Source: CAYNHT01 sp964397485 (lineage in GTDB: Bacteria; Bacillota_I; Bacilli_A; RF39; UBA660). Taken from it: 64,000 nt of DNA. The stretch's first letter is position 1. Each line of letters starts with the position of its first letter. Below the pieces are notes generated by a model. It worked only from the letters and a program-made list of their open reading frames with translations, had not been told where the DNA came from and did no database searches. The stretch lies in contig CAYNHT010000002.1 in the NCBI GenBank assembly GCA_964397485.1, positions 1 to 64,000 of the forward strand, read 5' to 3'. Shown here one piece after another: positions 16,527 to 24,841 of this stretch. The position numbers were made by a program, and so were the translations under genes.

Positions 16527-18498
16527 ATTTTGCAAAACGATATTTAAAATAATCCTTTGTTAATGTCTTATTAGCAACATTAAAATAATTATTAACCCTT
16601 TGATTTATGGTAGAAATATAATCATCATCTACGGTATCATCTAATTTTTTATATTTCCCAGTTGCAGAAAAATACATTGCTTTATCAGTGATCCAACTAC
16701 CATTTGTAAAAATAACAGTTGTTTCTTCTTCTGAAAAGACATCTTTTCCTACATAATATCTCGGATCATAATCTAAGTCAAATAGATTTGCTAATGTCGG
16801 TAAAATATCAAATGTACTTGCTGTTTTTGAGATAGTTTGAGTTTCCATTTCACTATTATATATAATGAATGGCAATTTGTCGATATTAAAATCTGCTAAA
16901 CGATCAATTGGCGATGCTTCGTTTAAATATTTATATTCCATATTTAAAGGATGGTGATCTCCAAAAATAGCAATTACAGTATCATCTAATTTTCCACTTT
17001 CCTCTAGTGTTTTTAAAAGATATTCTAAACCAAGATCTAACTCAATAGCTTTAGCCATATATCTTTTTATTTTAACATTATAAGGTAAATCTTTTACTTT
17101 ATTCCAGTGGTCTAAAACAACTCCATAATGACCATCTTCATTGTACGGAAAGTGCATTGTAGAAGTTATAATGAAACTAAAAAACTTATCTTCATCAATA
17201 AAGTGAGGAATTGCCTCTTCCATTAAATTCAAGTCACTTGGCCACCCATATATTGGTTTAATCTTCAAATCATCATTATTATAAAATTTGATCGACCCCA
17301 TATTTTGATGTAAATCGGTTCTATTGTAAAATTTATCAGAATAATTATGATAAGAAGTATTATAGTAACTACCACTTTTAAATAATTGAAAAATAGAGGT
17401 AGAATAATTATTATTTGTATATGCATTAGGCGTACACACAGTTGAACTTGGGATAATAGAAGTTAGTCCTATATATTCGCTTTCACCTGTAGTACAACTA
17501 TATTTTGGCGTATAATAATTATCAAAATACCAACCTTCTTTAGATAATTTATACAAGGTTGGAGTTAATTCTTCGTTAATAGCTATCATATCTAATGCTT
17601 CTACCATAATTAAAATTAAATTCTTGTCCTTAAACTTACCAGTCATTTCGTTTTTTGGAGTTATATTTTGATTTATATAAAATTCATGTAAATTTTTAAT
17701 AACTGAGTCCTTCTCATTTTCAATTAATTCTAACCATTCACTATCATCGATATTTCTAGCATAGTTAGGTTCTGGAGGAGGAGTTTCATTTTTTTGTCCC
17801 TTATCAACTGTTATAATTTCTTCCTCTGATGGATTTATCATGTAAACAATATCTCTCCATAAGAAACGCATTGTTCCAAATTGTTTTAATGATAATTCTA
17901 ATAATAATGGTTTATAATACAATGTTTTATTAGTCTGAATTTGGGTAGGGTTTTGAAAGAAATTAATGTACAACGTTGAAATAGATAACAAGTGAAGAGT
18001 TATTATGAAAAAAAACATTGCTAAAACTTTTTTATAATTATTTTTTTCATAAATAAGAAATTTTTTACTAAAAATAAACAAAATCAATAAAACAACAAAC
18101 GGAACTAATGCAATATAATAACTTGGTTTTATATAACTTAGAAATTGATTTATTTGTTCAGTTATTCTACCAGCACCATCACCTGCTGCATTCAATGACA
18201 TATAATTACCCATAAAACTCTTAAAATCTAATTGCAAAATAGCATATATACCTGCTATAAAAACAACTAGTAAAATTACAATTTTACTTATTATTGGTTT
18301 AAAAAAAGTACATATAAATGCAATTATTGCACTCAAAGTTAATGAAAATAAAATTATTCTTATAAACTCAATAGTAAACAGATTTTTAAAAGTTAAAACT
18401 TTAAAAACACCTTCTATAAATATAAGACTCAAAAATAAACATAAAAATAATTTCACAAAATAAAACTTTTTTTCACTACTACGCTTAACTATATCCAT
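16525..18498 (-). CDS. Lipoteichoic acid synthase-like sulfatase-fold membrane protein
   Basis: About 657 residues. Five membrane segments fill roughly the first 200 residues, then an extracellular alkaline-phosphatase/sulfatase domain: LILIMVEALD with the metal Glu, CTTGESEYIGLTS carrying the catalytic Thr, and AIFGDHHPL with the metal Asp-His pair. LtaS enzymes polymerise glycerol phosphate from phosphatidylglycerol on the outer membrane face. The ATG at 18498 follows GAAGGTGTTAGA; an upstream in-frame start would add an unlikely 17-residue stretch lying on promoter sequence. It could also be a related phosphoglycerol transferase. Confidence 0.88.
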   Translation of the reverse strand: MDIVKRSSEKKFYFVKLFLCLFLSLIFIEGVFKVLTFKNLFTIEFIRIILFSLTLSAIIAFICTFFKPIISKIVILLVVFIAGIYAILQLDFKSFMGNYMSLNAAGDGAGRITEQINQFLSYIKPSYYIALVPFVVLLILFIFSKKFLIYEKNNYKKVLAMFFFIITLHLLSISTLYINFFQNPTQIQTNKTLYYKPLLLELSLKQFGTMRFLWRDIVYMINPSEEEIITVDKGQKNETPPPEPNYARNIDDSEWLELIENEKDSVIKNLHEFYINQNITPKNEMTGKFKDKNLILIMVEALDMIAINEELTPTLYKLSKEGWYFDNYYTPKYSCTTGESEYIGLTSIIPSSTVCTPNAYTNNNYSTSIFQLFKSGSYYNTSYHNYSDKFYNRTDLHQNMGSIKFYNNDDLKIKPIYGWPSDLNLMEEAIPHFIDEDKFFSFIITSTMHFPYNEDGHYGVVLDHWNKVKDLPYNVKIKRYMAKAIELDLGLEYLLKTLEESGKLDDTVIAIFGDHHPLNMEYKYLNEASPIDRLADFNIDKLPFIIYNSEMETQTISKTASTFDILPTLANLFDLDYDPRYYVGKDVFSEEETTVIFTNGSWITDKAMYFSATGKYKKLDDTVDDDYISTINQRVNNYFNVANKTLTKDYFKYRFAK

Positions 18499-18647
18499 TC
18501 TAACACCTTCTATACAAATTATACTATATTTTATTATAAATGCATACAATATTCTACATTTTTCATTCTTTTTGTTTTTTTAAATAATAAACGTACCTAT
18601 ATCATAATATAAATAGAGCGTTGTGATTATAAAAAGGAGGGTTTTTT

Positions 18648-19583
18648 ATTTCTAATATAGTTTTACAAATTGAAAGACAAAATATCGGTATCATTGCCCC
18701 TAGTAAAAACATTATCTTTGATAAAGTATTGTATCAAGATAGTAACATTGATTACAATCATTTTTCTGGCAACATCACAATTAAAGATTTTGGGAAATAT
18801 ATTGTTAGTTGGAAAATACTCACCCATAATACCAATAAAACGGGACCTTTATTTGCACTTACCTCTTCAAAAATGGATTTTTCAATAGGTAACTCTCCTT
18901 CTAGAACCGGTGAAACATTAGGAGTAGATATAATTGATGTAACCAATGTGCCTGTCACAATTTCTTTATTAAATGTAGGTCAATCAAATGCATACTATTC
19001 AGATACAGATAAAATTAAAGCTTCACTGGTAATATGGGCTGATAAGAATTTAGAAAAAAGCATACATACACATATATGTCGTTCTACTCTACAAATGGCT
19101 AACATTGTTGAACAACTTGTCACATTATACCCAAATAATCCGTTAATCATTTATACAGCATATAAAGATGTGATAGAAGGCTCCTTTAATCCAGTCCTTA
19201 AAGATAAAAAGATGGATATGTGTAATAATATTATGATTGTAAATAAGGAAGGAATTTTTGAATTTATACCGATAGAAAAAATCTGTGCTATCGCCATACA
19301 AAATAACAATAAATTTGTCGAATCCATTTTTTTCCTTGATTATCTACAACAGCATCAGAACAAAAATACTGACGTCTTTGATGACATTCAAGATTATTTA
19401 GAAGTTGGCAAAGAAGTAATTATTTATATGGATTATTGGATAAAAATAACCGGCAGCATCATTAAAAAAGAATATGGGATAATCGTTTTAGCCAAAAAAA
19501 ATTACAATGAGATAGTCTTTGTTTCAACAAGTAAAATCAGTAGAATTACAACAAAAGACTTTTCCACAGGAAAAAATAATTAA
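18648..19583 (+). CDS. Exosporium/BclA-C-like protein with non-ATG (ATT) start
   Basis: About 311 residues. An early beta-rich domain (VLQIERQNIG..., GKYIVSWKILTHN, ALTSSKMDFSIGNS, VPVTISLLNVGQSNAYYS) matches the TNF-like C-terminal fold of BclA-type and clostridial exosporium proteins, but no collagen repeat precedes it. Next comes TLQMANIVEQLVTLYPNNP and a C-terminal strand-rich part (VGKEVIIYMDYWIKITGSII). Homology begins well upstream of the first standard start (TTG at 18729). The frame opens after a TAA at 18630, and GGAGGG (18636-18641) is six bases before an ATT at 18648, so ATT is the probable initiator. Loss of an ATG is the alternative. Confidence 0.75.
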   Translation: MSNIVLQIERQNIGIIAPSKNIIFDKVLYQDSNIDYNHFSGNITIKDFGKYIVSWKILTHNTNKTGPLFALTSSKMDFSIGNSPSRTGETLGVDIIDVTNVPVTISLLNVGQSNAYYSDTDKIKASLVIWADKNLEKSIHTHICRSTLQMANIVEQLVTLYPNNPLIIYTAYKDVIEGSFNPVLKDKKMDMCNNIMIVNKEGIFEFIPIEKICAIAIQNNNKFVESIFFLDYLQQHQNKNTDVFDDIQDYLEVGKEVIIYMDYWIKITGSIIKKEYGIIVLAKKNYNEIVFVSTSKISRITTKDFSTGKNN

Positions 19584-19665
19584 CTAAAAAGCATTTGAAT
19601 GAATGCCTATATATATTAAATACTATCTACTAAAAGCGAAGATAATTTCTTTATTTTTTTTATAC

Positions 19666-19804
19666 ATAAAAAAACCTTGCGTATGCAAGGATTAAAATCT
19701 ATATGGTGGAGAATAGCGGATTCGAACCGCTGACCCCCTGCGTGCAAGGCAGGTGCTCTAGCCAGCTGAGCTAATTCCCCATCAAATGGTCGGGAAAACA
19801 GGAT
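19666..19804. repeat. Left 139-bp direct repeat of the element
   Basis: Contains a terminator hairpin (19668-19690), tRNA-Ala copy 1, and the final 18 bases of tRNA-Pro (TCGGGAAAACAGGAT on plus), after which similarity stops. It differs from the right copy at two positions in the hairpin loop and one just outside. Confidence 0.95.
19704..19780 (-). tRNA. tRNA-Ala (TGC), duplicate copy beyond the element
   Basis: Cloverleaf with anticodon TGC, the G3-U70 Ala identity pair and encoded CCA. Identical to the copy at 23629-23705. It is separated from the tRNA operon promoter by the element, so transcription would need read-through from the HEPN gene on the same strand. Confidence 0.95.
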
Positions 19805-19929
19805 AAAATATTGAATTCCTAAAATTTCCTAACCGTTGATTTATAAGGATTTTCCTTACTACATTTCCCTATTTTCTACGAATTTTAAGAGAATTTTGAG
19901 AGAATTTAAATTTATAGAAAAATAACTAT

Positions 19930-21798
19930 TTATATTTTTCTGATGGAATCGTGTAATATGCAAATTTTTTTAAAATAGTTATCAGTATTTTCTAAATTGC
20001 TTATTTTAATATTCTTGATGTTTTTAATTGAATTATATAAACTACTTAAATTAGGATTATTTTCCTTGTAAACATCTAAAAAATCAATATAAAACGATAT
20101 TGTATCATTAACAATATCATAGAGAAAACCCGACATGTTTTCTAATTGAGAATTTTTTTTACCATGAAATTGTTTATTTCTTAATCTATAAGCATTATCT
20201 AATAATTCTTGTGCCTCTTGCAAATTTGTTTTAAAAACATCTTCGTACTTATCAACAATATTTTTAATTTTATAGAATTTCCATTCTATAAAATCACAAT
20301 CCTTTTCATTAAAACTATCATAATTTAAAAATATGTTTTCAACCCAATTAGAACTTAAATGTGAAAATCCATAATATGTCTTCTTAATTTGTATGGCACT
20401 TACATAAATAAAGCCTGATATCATTTTATCTGCAATTAAATGACTTGTATAGTCTTTCAAAGATTTACTAATAGACAAATCTGCATTTCTAAATAAAGTT
20501 TCTAGAGCAAACCAAGTATTAGAAAATTTTATCAATACTGAATTGGATGTATTGTAATACGGAAGAAGTTGGACTGCTTCATCTATTACTGATGTAATTT
20601 CATTATCTTGTTGGTCTATTACATATCTTTTAAAAACATCTGAATAATCGGTTCTATCTTGAGATAAAGGTTTAAATACATCGTCATAATAGGTATATTT
20701 ATTAATAAATTTTTTTGTAGAATTGTGCTCATTAGTAACAACTATGTATTCTCCACACTCCTTTACTTTTATTCCAGAGTAAAGCATTGAACCAATAAAC
20801 GGTTGTAATATCTCTTGCCTAAACTTTTTGATTGCTTTCCACACATCTTTCTCATGTAATTCCGCTGCTAAAAAATAATTATTATTACCATAATTACAAT
20901 ACTCATTTATATATTCATTTAATTGTTTTTTATTGCTTATACAATCACTTTCTAATATTCGCTTAAGACCAGTTTTGCTAAACAATATATATTTGTTATT
21001 TTTTGATTGTTTTAATGCAGTCACTAAATAATCATCAAAATCTTTATCCATAAGTAAATATATATAATAATCGTTCTCATTTTTATAGCTTTGTGTTAAG
21101 TTTGAAAATATACTAAAAAATACTTCTTCATTTTTTTCTCTGAAAAAAGTTCTAAATGAATCTCTTAAAACACTTTTTATTTGGAAAATACTAATCTGCA
21201 CATAGTCAAGAAGTAAAGAAATATATTCATTCGTATAAACTTCAAGTAAATCAAATTTTTTATTATTAATTTCTGTTTCCTTTAGAAATTCATATATTTT
21301 ATCTGATATTGTTTCAAAATATTTGTTATCAATCAAGCTTTTATATATTAATTTTAAATTTTCAACTAGGTCTTTATCATTTTCAACATCCAAAAATTTC
21401 ACATATTTTTTTAGTAATTTTTCATCTAGTGTTTTAGAATTTTTTATTTCTCCTTTAATATATTTAATTTTTTCTTTAGGAATTGTTTTTTCTTTTAATT
21501 CTTTTGAATCAGTTAACTCTTCTTTTTCCTCATAATATGTTATAAAATTACTTATTTTACCAGTCAAAGAATATGTTTTATTTCTACAACCAAGCATTGA
21601 AATACTACTTATTTTATCAGTTAGTAAATTCAAAAAAAACATTAAATTTCTATTGTGCATTCCATATTCTTCAAAATCGCTATTCTTTATAATTGTAGTA
21701 CTAGTAAATAGCAAGTTTTTAATAAATTTTTCCTGATTATTTAATAAATTTTTTCGGCCTTTTAATTCTATTTTTTTTTCTTCTTCCAAACATTGCAT
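19930..21798 (-). CDS. HEPN-family protein (Apea-like), probable RNA-targeting defence or toxin protein
   Basis: A 622-residue intact protein, Lys/Glu/Asn rich, no membrane segment. The first 420 residues are not recognised. From about residue 420 the pattern IKFSNTWFALETLF, later ending in RLRNKQFHGK, fits an Apea-like HEPN domain; R540-x4-H545 is the RxxxxH catalytic motif of HEPN ribonucleases. Such proteins usually cleave RNA in phage defence, as abortive or toxin modules. It has its own TTGACA/TATACT promoter with an operator-like palindrome. It is cargo of the tRNA-linked element, and a duplicate tRNA-Ala lies 150 bases downstream on the same strand. Its target and partner are unknown. 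Confidence 0.8.
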   Translation of the reverse strand: MQCLEEEKKIELKGRKNLLNNQEKFIKNLLFTSTTIIKNSDFEEYGMHNRNLMFFLNLLTDKISSISMLGCRNKTYSLTGKISNFITYYEEKEELTDSKELKEKTIPKEKIKYIKGEIKNSKTLDEKLLKKYVKFLDVENDKDLVENLKLIYKSLIDNKYFETISDKIYEFLKETEINNKKFDLLEVYTNEYISLLLDYVQISIFQIKSVLRDSFRTFFREKNEEVFFSIFSNLTQSYKNENDYYIYLLMDKDFDDYLVTALKQSKNNKYILFSKTGLKRILESDCISNKKQLNEYINEYCNYGNNNYFLAAELHEKDVWKAIKKFRQEILQPFIGSMLYSGIKVKECGEYIVVTNEHNSTKKFINKYTYYDDVFKPLSQDRTDYSDVFKRYVIDQQDNEITSVIDEAVQLLPYYNTSNSVLIKFSNTWFALETLFRNADLSISKSLKDYTSHLIADKMISGFIYVSAIQIKKTYYGFSHLSSNWVENIFLNYDSFNEKDCDFIEWKFYKIKNIVDKYEDVFKTNLQEAQELLDNAYRLRNKQFHGKKNSQLENMSGFLYDIVNDTISFYIDFLDVYKENNPNLSSLYNSIKNIKNIKISNLENTDNYFKKICILHDSIRKI

Positions 21799-21866
21799 TT
21801 ACAACACAATCCTTCCACCATTAATAAATGAAGCAGCACAAAACTAATGTACTGCTTAATAATGCA

Positions 21867-21904
21867 AGTATACACCCGTTTAAAATTATTGTCAATATTT
21901 GACA
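21867..21904 (-). promoter_or_regulatory. HEPN gene promoter with palindrome TGTCAA-TAT-TTGACA
   Basis: Minus strand TTGACA (21890-21895), 17 bases, TATACT (21867-21872). The -35 box is one arm of the palindrome TGTCAATATTTGACA (21890-21904) in the space between the divergent HEPN and rep genes, a plausible operator. Confidence 0.7.
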
Positions 21905-21922
21905 TAGAAAGGAGAACATGTA

Positions 21923-22777
21923 ATGTCAGTACAATATAGCGCCGAAATGAAGAGCGGCAGTGCCGCTTCATTAGGCGCACTATTACTTGATAGTAACCTC
22001 ATTGCTCAAACAGATAAAATAGAATATAATCTAAAATTAATCGATTGTAATGGCTTTGTACAAATATATACTTACAAAAACAAAAAAATAAACATTTGCA
22101 CCCCATTTCTGAAAAAAAGAAAGAAAGTATAATAGTTGAACAAAACTCATAATCTTCACCTAAATATAATGAAATAAGGCAAGATAACGCAATGTGAGGT
22201 AAACTTTATTTAGAAAGGCTAATAAAAGCTAATTGTCAAATTTTAAAAACCTTTTTAACATTGACTTTTGCCGACAATATTGCTGATATTAATATAGCTA
22301 ATAAAATATTTAATAATTGGAGAACTCGAATCAAGAAAATATCGCCTGACTTTTCATATATATGCGTACCAGAATATCAAAAACGCGGTGCTGTTCATTA
22401 CCATTTAGTAACTAATTTGTCTATTTATAGTCAAATAATAACCCGCAAGAAGGAATAACTAATCAATATAACGTTAATATTAGGATTATGGTTTTTCTTC
22501 GGTTTTCCCTAAAAATGACATTAATATAGTATCCTATATGTCCAAATATATGACTAAGGATATAAACAATCGTTTGTTTGGGCGAAAAAGATATTTTAAC
22601 AGCAAAAATCTATATATGCCAAAACAAGAATCTTTAGATGATGCAGATATTAACGTCAAAACTCATATTAGTGATCTTTTAAACAATGCTACACTGGTAT
22701 ATAGTAATTCATATTTAAATAAAATCTCTAATGAAATAATAGAATTTAACGAATACATTTTATGTGATTGTAACTAA
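21923..22777 (+). pseudogene. Decayed rolling-circle (HUH) replication initiator
   Basis: Pieces of one protein lie in different frames. The N-terminal part (21923-22132) has a proper AAAGGAG site and starts MSVQYSAEMKSGSAASLG. After two stops the middle (22220-22458) reads FLTLTFADNI (motif 1), then PEYQKRGAVHYHLV with the HUH motif HYH. NQYNVNIRI and YGFSSVFPKND follow in shifted frames. The last part (to 22777) has YMSKYMTKDINNRLFGRKRYF, the Tyr/Lys motif of these nickases. At least three frame breaks and two in-frame stops make it non-functional. It shows that the element descends from a replicating plasmid or small phage. Confidence 0.82.
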
Positions 22778-22797
22778 TTAATTAGATTGTTGAGATA

Positions 22798-22867
22798 TGG
22801 TATAATTGATTTATGGTTGGTAAATAATCTTTTCAAAAAAGTTATTTCACTTCACCCAACAACCATA
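22798..22867 (+). promoter_or_regulatory. Extended -10 promoter and 5' leader hairpin
   Basis: TGGTATAAT (22798-22806) is an extended -10 box, so transcription should begin near 22813. There TATGGTT (22812-22818) pairs with AACCATA (22861-22867), with further TAAATAA/TTATTT pairing inside. The hairpin ends just before the AAGGAGG of the next gene. It may stabilise the mRNA, or be a leftover replication origin hairpin. Confidence 0.55.
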
Positions 22868-22881
22868 GGAAGGAGGTAAAA

Positions 22882-23406
22882 ATGGAGTGGATATCCTCAA
22901 ATATTGAAATATTGACAATATTAGTAACAATTTTAGGTTTCATTGTAACATACTTTTTGAATAAACAAAACTATAAAAATGAAATAATAAAATTCAAAAA
23001 GAATAGCATGGTGGATTCAATGAAGGAAATACCATTTGAACTTTGTGAATTAATGTATTCAATACAAAAAGGCGGGGATAATGGTTCCTATGTTCAAAAA
23101 TTAGCAACAATTTATAATAAAATTATAGCTTATGGTAGTGTGGATTCATTGAAAATAACTTCTAAATTACAACAAGTAGCTTATCAAAATGCAAAGAGTA
23201 AAGGAAAAATTGACTTTAGTATTTTATGCCTTAGCAGTCTGTTAATAACACAATTAAAATATGATATGTCTTCTGAAGTTGTCTCTCCTGAATATTGGTT
23301 TATAATAAAAATTTCGGATTATAACGCAGAGATGAAAGAAAGTATAAAATCTGACACGAATAGATTTATTGATGAACTAGCTTTAAATAAAGATTTTAAA
23401 TTTTAA
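22882..23406 (+). CDS. N-terminally membrane-anchored protein, unknown cargo
   Basis: A 174-residue protein with one N-terminal membrane helix (IEILTILVTILGFIVTYFL, residues 8-26), then a basic charged stretch and a soluble helical body. An AAGGAGG site sits at ideal spacing. It is intact although the adjoining rep gene has decayed, which suggests that it is kept for a useful role, perhaps with the HEPN protein. Small single-helix proteins of this build are common cargo of integrated plasmids and phages. No family is recognised. Confidence 0.75.
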   Translation: MEWISSNIEILTILVTILGFIVTYFLNKQNYKNEIIKFKKNSMVDSMKEIPFELCELMYSIQKGGDNGSYVQKLATIYNKIIAYGSVDSLKITSKLQQVAYQNAKSKGKIDFSILCLSSLLITQLKYDMSSEVVSPEYWFIIKISDYNAEMKESIKSDTNRFIDELALNKDFKF

Positions 23407-23590
23407 AAATAATCTTAACCAGCACTGAAAAAATTAATTATTGATATTTCATGCCGAAAAATTTCCTTCTTTAAAACACCTTATTACTTTTAAGATATTC
23501 AATTTATAACCATCTTTATAAAGTTTCGAATATTGATGTGAATTACCTATGGAACTTACTGAATATGATGAGGAAGAGTTAGAATAAAGT
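23407..23590. other. Right end of the element, no gene
   Basis: AT-rich. Only a very short open frame MELTEYDEEELE (23550-23588) is seen, too short to assign; it looks like the tail of a lost gene. The right direct repeat follows. Confidence 0.4.
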
Positions 23591-23592
23591 AT

Positions 23593-23615
23593 AAAAAAAC
23601 CTTGCATACGCAAGG
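23593..23615 (-). terminator. tRNA operon terminator
   Basis: On the minus strand CCTTGC-GTAT-GCAAGG followed by seven T, right after tRNA-Ala. A second copy is at 19668-19690. Confidence 0.9.
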
Positions 23616-23628
23616 ATTATAATCTATA

Positions 23629-23705
23629 TGGTGGAGAATAGCGGATTCGAACCGCTGACCCCCTGCGTGCAAGGCAGGTGCTCTAGCCAGCTGAGCTAAT
23701 TCCCC
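23629..23705 (-). tRNA. tRNA-Ala (TGC)
   Basis: Anticodon loop CTTGCAC, G3-U70 pair, CCA encoded. Last gene of the 13-gene tRNA operon. Confidence 0.97.
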
Positions 23706-23711
23706 ATCAAA

Positions 23712-23788
23712 TGGTCGGGAAAACAGGATTTGAACCTGCAACCCCTTGGTCCCAAACCAAGTGCACTACCAAGTTGTGCTATTTCCCG
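23712..23788 (-). tRNA. tRNA-Pro (TGG), element attachment gene
   Basis: Anticodon loop TTTGGGA, acceptor CGGGAAA/TTTCCCG, CCA encoded. Its last 18 bases are repeated at 19787-19804, marking the integration site. Confidence 0.96.
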
Positions 23789-23791
23789 GAA

Positions 23792-23868
23792 TGGCGCGCC
23801 CGACAGGAGTCGAACCCATAACCTTTTGATCCGTAGTCAAACGATCTATCCAATTGATCTACGGGCGC
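23792..23868 (-). tRNA. tRNA-Arg (ACG)
   Basis: Anticodon loop CTACGGA (A34 is probably edited to inosine). Acceptor GCGCCCG/CGGGCGC, discriminator G, CCA encoded. Confidence 0.96.
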
Positions 23869-23892
23869 GTGTTTATTTACTTAATAATTTAA

Positions 23893-23968
<76 letters not shown>

Positions 23969-23976
23969 AAAATTAA

Positions 23977-24052
23977 TGGCGGTCCCGACGAGAATCGAAC
24001 TCGCGATCTTCTGCGTGACAGGCAGACGTGATAACCGCTACACTACGGGACC
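23977..24052 (-). tRNA. tRNA-Asp (GTC)
   Basis: Anticodon loop CTGTCAC, acceptor GGTCCCG/CGGGACC, discriminator G, CCA encoded. Confidence 0.96.
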
Positions 24053-24055
24053 ATT

Positions 24056-24132
<77 letters not shown>

Positions 24133-24171
24133 ATATTATTATATTTTCATTAAATTATATAGCAATCAAAA

Positions 24172-24262
24172 TGGCGGAGAAAGAGGGATTCGAACCCCCG
24201 CGCCGTTTCCGACCTCCCGGTTTTCAAGACCGGTCCCTTCAACCAGACTTGGGTATTTCTCC
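24172..24262 (-). tRNA. tRNA-Ser (TGA)
   Basis: 91 bases with a long variable arm; anticodon loop CTTGAAA; CCA encoded. Confidence 0.96.
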
Positions 24263-24272
24263 AAAATTATGA

Positions 24273-24361
24273 TGGTGCCTAGGGCCGGACTTGAACCGGC
24301 ATGAAGGATTAACTTCGCAGGATTTTAAGTCCTGTGCGTCTACCAATTTCGCCACCCAGGC
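24273..24361 (-). tRNA. tRNA-Leu (TAA)
   Basis: 89 bases with a long variable arm; anticodon loop CTTAAAA; acceptor starts GCCTGGG; CCA encoded. Confidence 0.96.
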
Positions 24362-24369
24362 AAATAAAA

Positions 24370-24445
24370 TGGTGTCCCGTACAAGATTCGAACTTGTGAC
24401 CCTTTGATTAAAAGTCAAATGCTCTACCGACTGAGCTAACGGGAC
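24370..24445 (-). tRNA. tRNA-Lys (TTT)
   Basis: Anticodon loop CTTTTAA, acceptor GTCCCGT/ACGGGAC, CCA encoded. Confidence 0.96.
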
Positions 24446-24453
24446 ATATATAA

Positions 24454-24528
24454 TGGCTGCCTCGGCTAGATTCGAACTAGCGCATGCCACAGTCAAAGTG
24501 TGGTGCCTTACCGCTTGGCTACGAGGCA
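24454..24528 (-). tRNA. tRNA-Gln (TTG)
   Basis: Anticodon loop CTTTGAC, acceptor TGCCTCG/CGAGGCA, discriminator G, CCA encoded. Confidence 0.95.
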
Positions 24529-24547
24529 ATCTAGCCTAACATATAAA

Positions 24548-24631
24548 TGGTGGAGGGAGACGGATTTGAACCATCGAACCCTAAGGAACAGATTTACAGT
24601 CTGCCGCGTTTAACCACTTCGCTATCCCTCC
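24548..24631 (-). tRNA. tRNA-Tyr (GTA)
   Basis: 84 bases with a long variable arm; anticodon loop CTGTAAA; acceptor GGAGGGA; CCA encoded. Confidence 0.96.
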
Positions 24632-24638
24632 AAAGTTA

Positions 24639-24714
<76 letters not shown>

Positions 24715-24715
24715 A

Positions 24716-24792
24716 TGGTGGGCGATATAGGACTCGAACCTATGACCCCCTGCTTGTAAGGCAGGTGCTCTAACCAACTGAGCTAATCGCCC
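24716..24792 (-). tRNA. tRNA-Val (TAC)
   Basis: Anticodon loop CTTACAA, acceptor GGGCGAT, CCA encoded. First gene of the operon. Confidence 0.96.
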
Positions 24793-24812
24793 ATAATACG
24801 TGGACGTAATTA

Positions 24813-24841
24813 ATATTAACATTTATAAAATTATTTGTCAA
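24813..24841 (-). promoter_or_regulatory. tRNA operon promoter
   Basis: Minus strand TTGACA (24836-24841), 17-base spacer, TAATAT (24813-24818), about 20 bases before tRNA-Val. It overlaps the end of the S1-domain gene. Confidence 0.85.

Larger units (their letters stand above)
19666..23729. mobile_element. Small integrated element flanked by 139-bp repeats at a tRNA operon end
   Basis: Two 139-bp direct copies (19666-19804, 23591-23729), differing at three bases, bracket about 3.8 kb. Each contains the tRNA operon terminator, an entire tRNA-Ala gene, and the last 18 bases of tRNA-Pro. Only the right copy joins an intact tRNA-Pro, so the element sits in the 3' end of tRNA-Pro and carries or duplicated the downstream tRNA-Ala and terminator. 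Cargo: a 622-residue HEPN protein, a broken HUH rep gene and a 174-residue membrane protein. No integrase is seen. The 125 bases at 19805-19929 have no gene but hold GAGAATTTT/GAGAATTTA direct repeats that could be recombinase arm sites (inference). Confidence 0.82.
23591..23729. repeat. Right 139-bp direct repeat of the element
   Basis: Same content as the left copy, but here the tRNA-Pro end continues into a complete tRNA-Pro gene. The 4-base loop of the terminator hairpin (ATAC) is the reverse complement of the loop in the left copy (GTAT). Confidence 0.95.
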
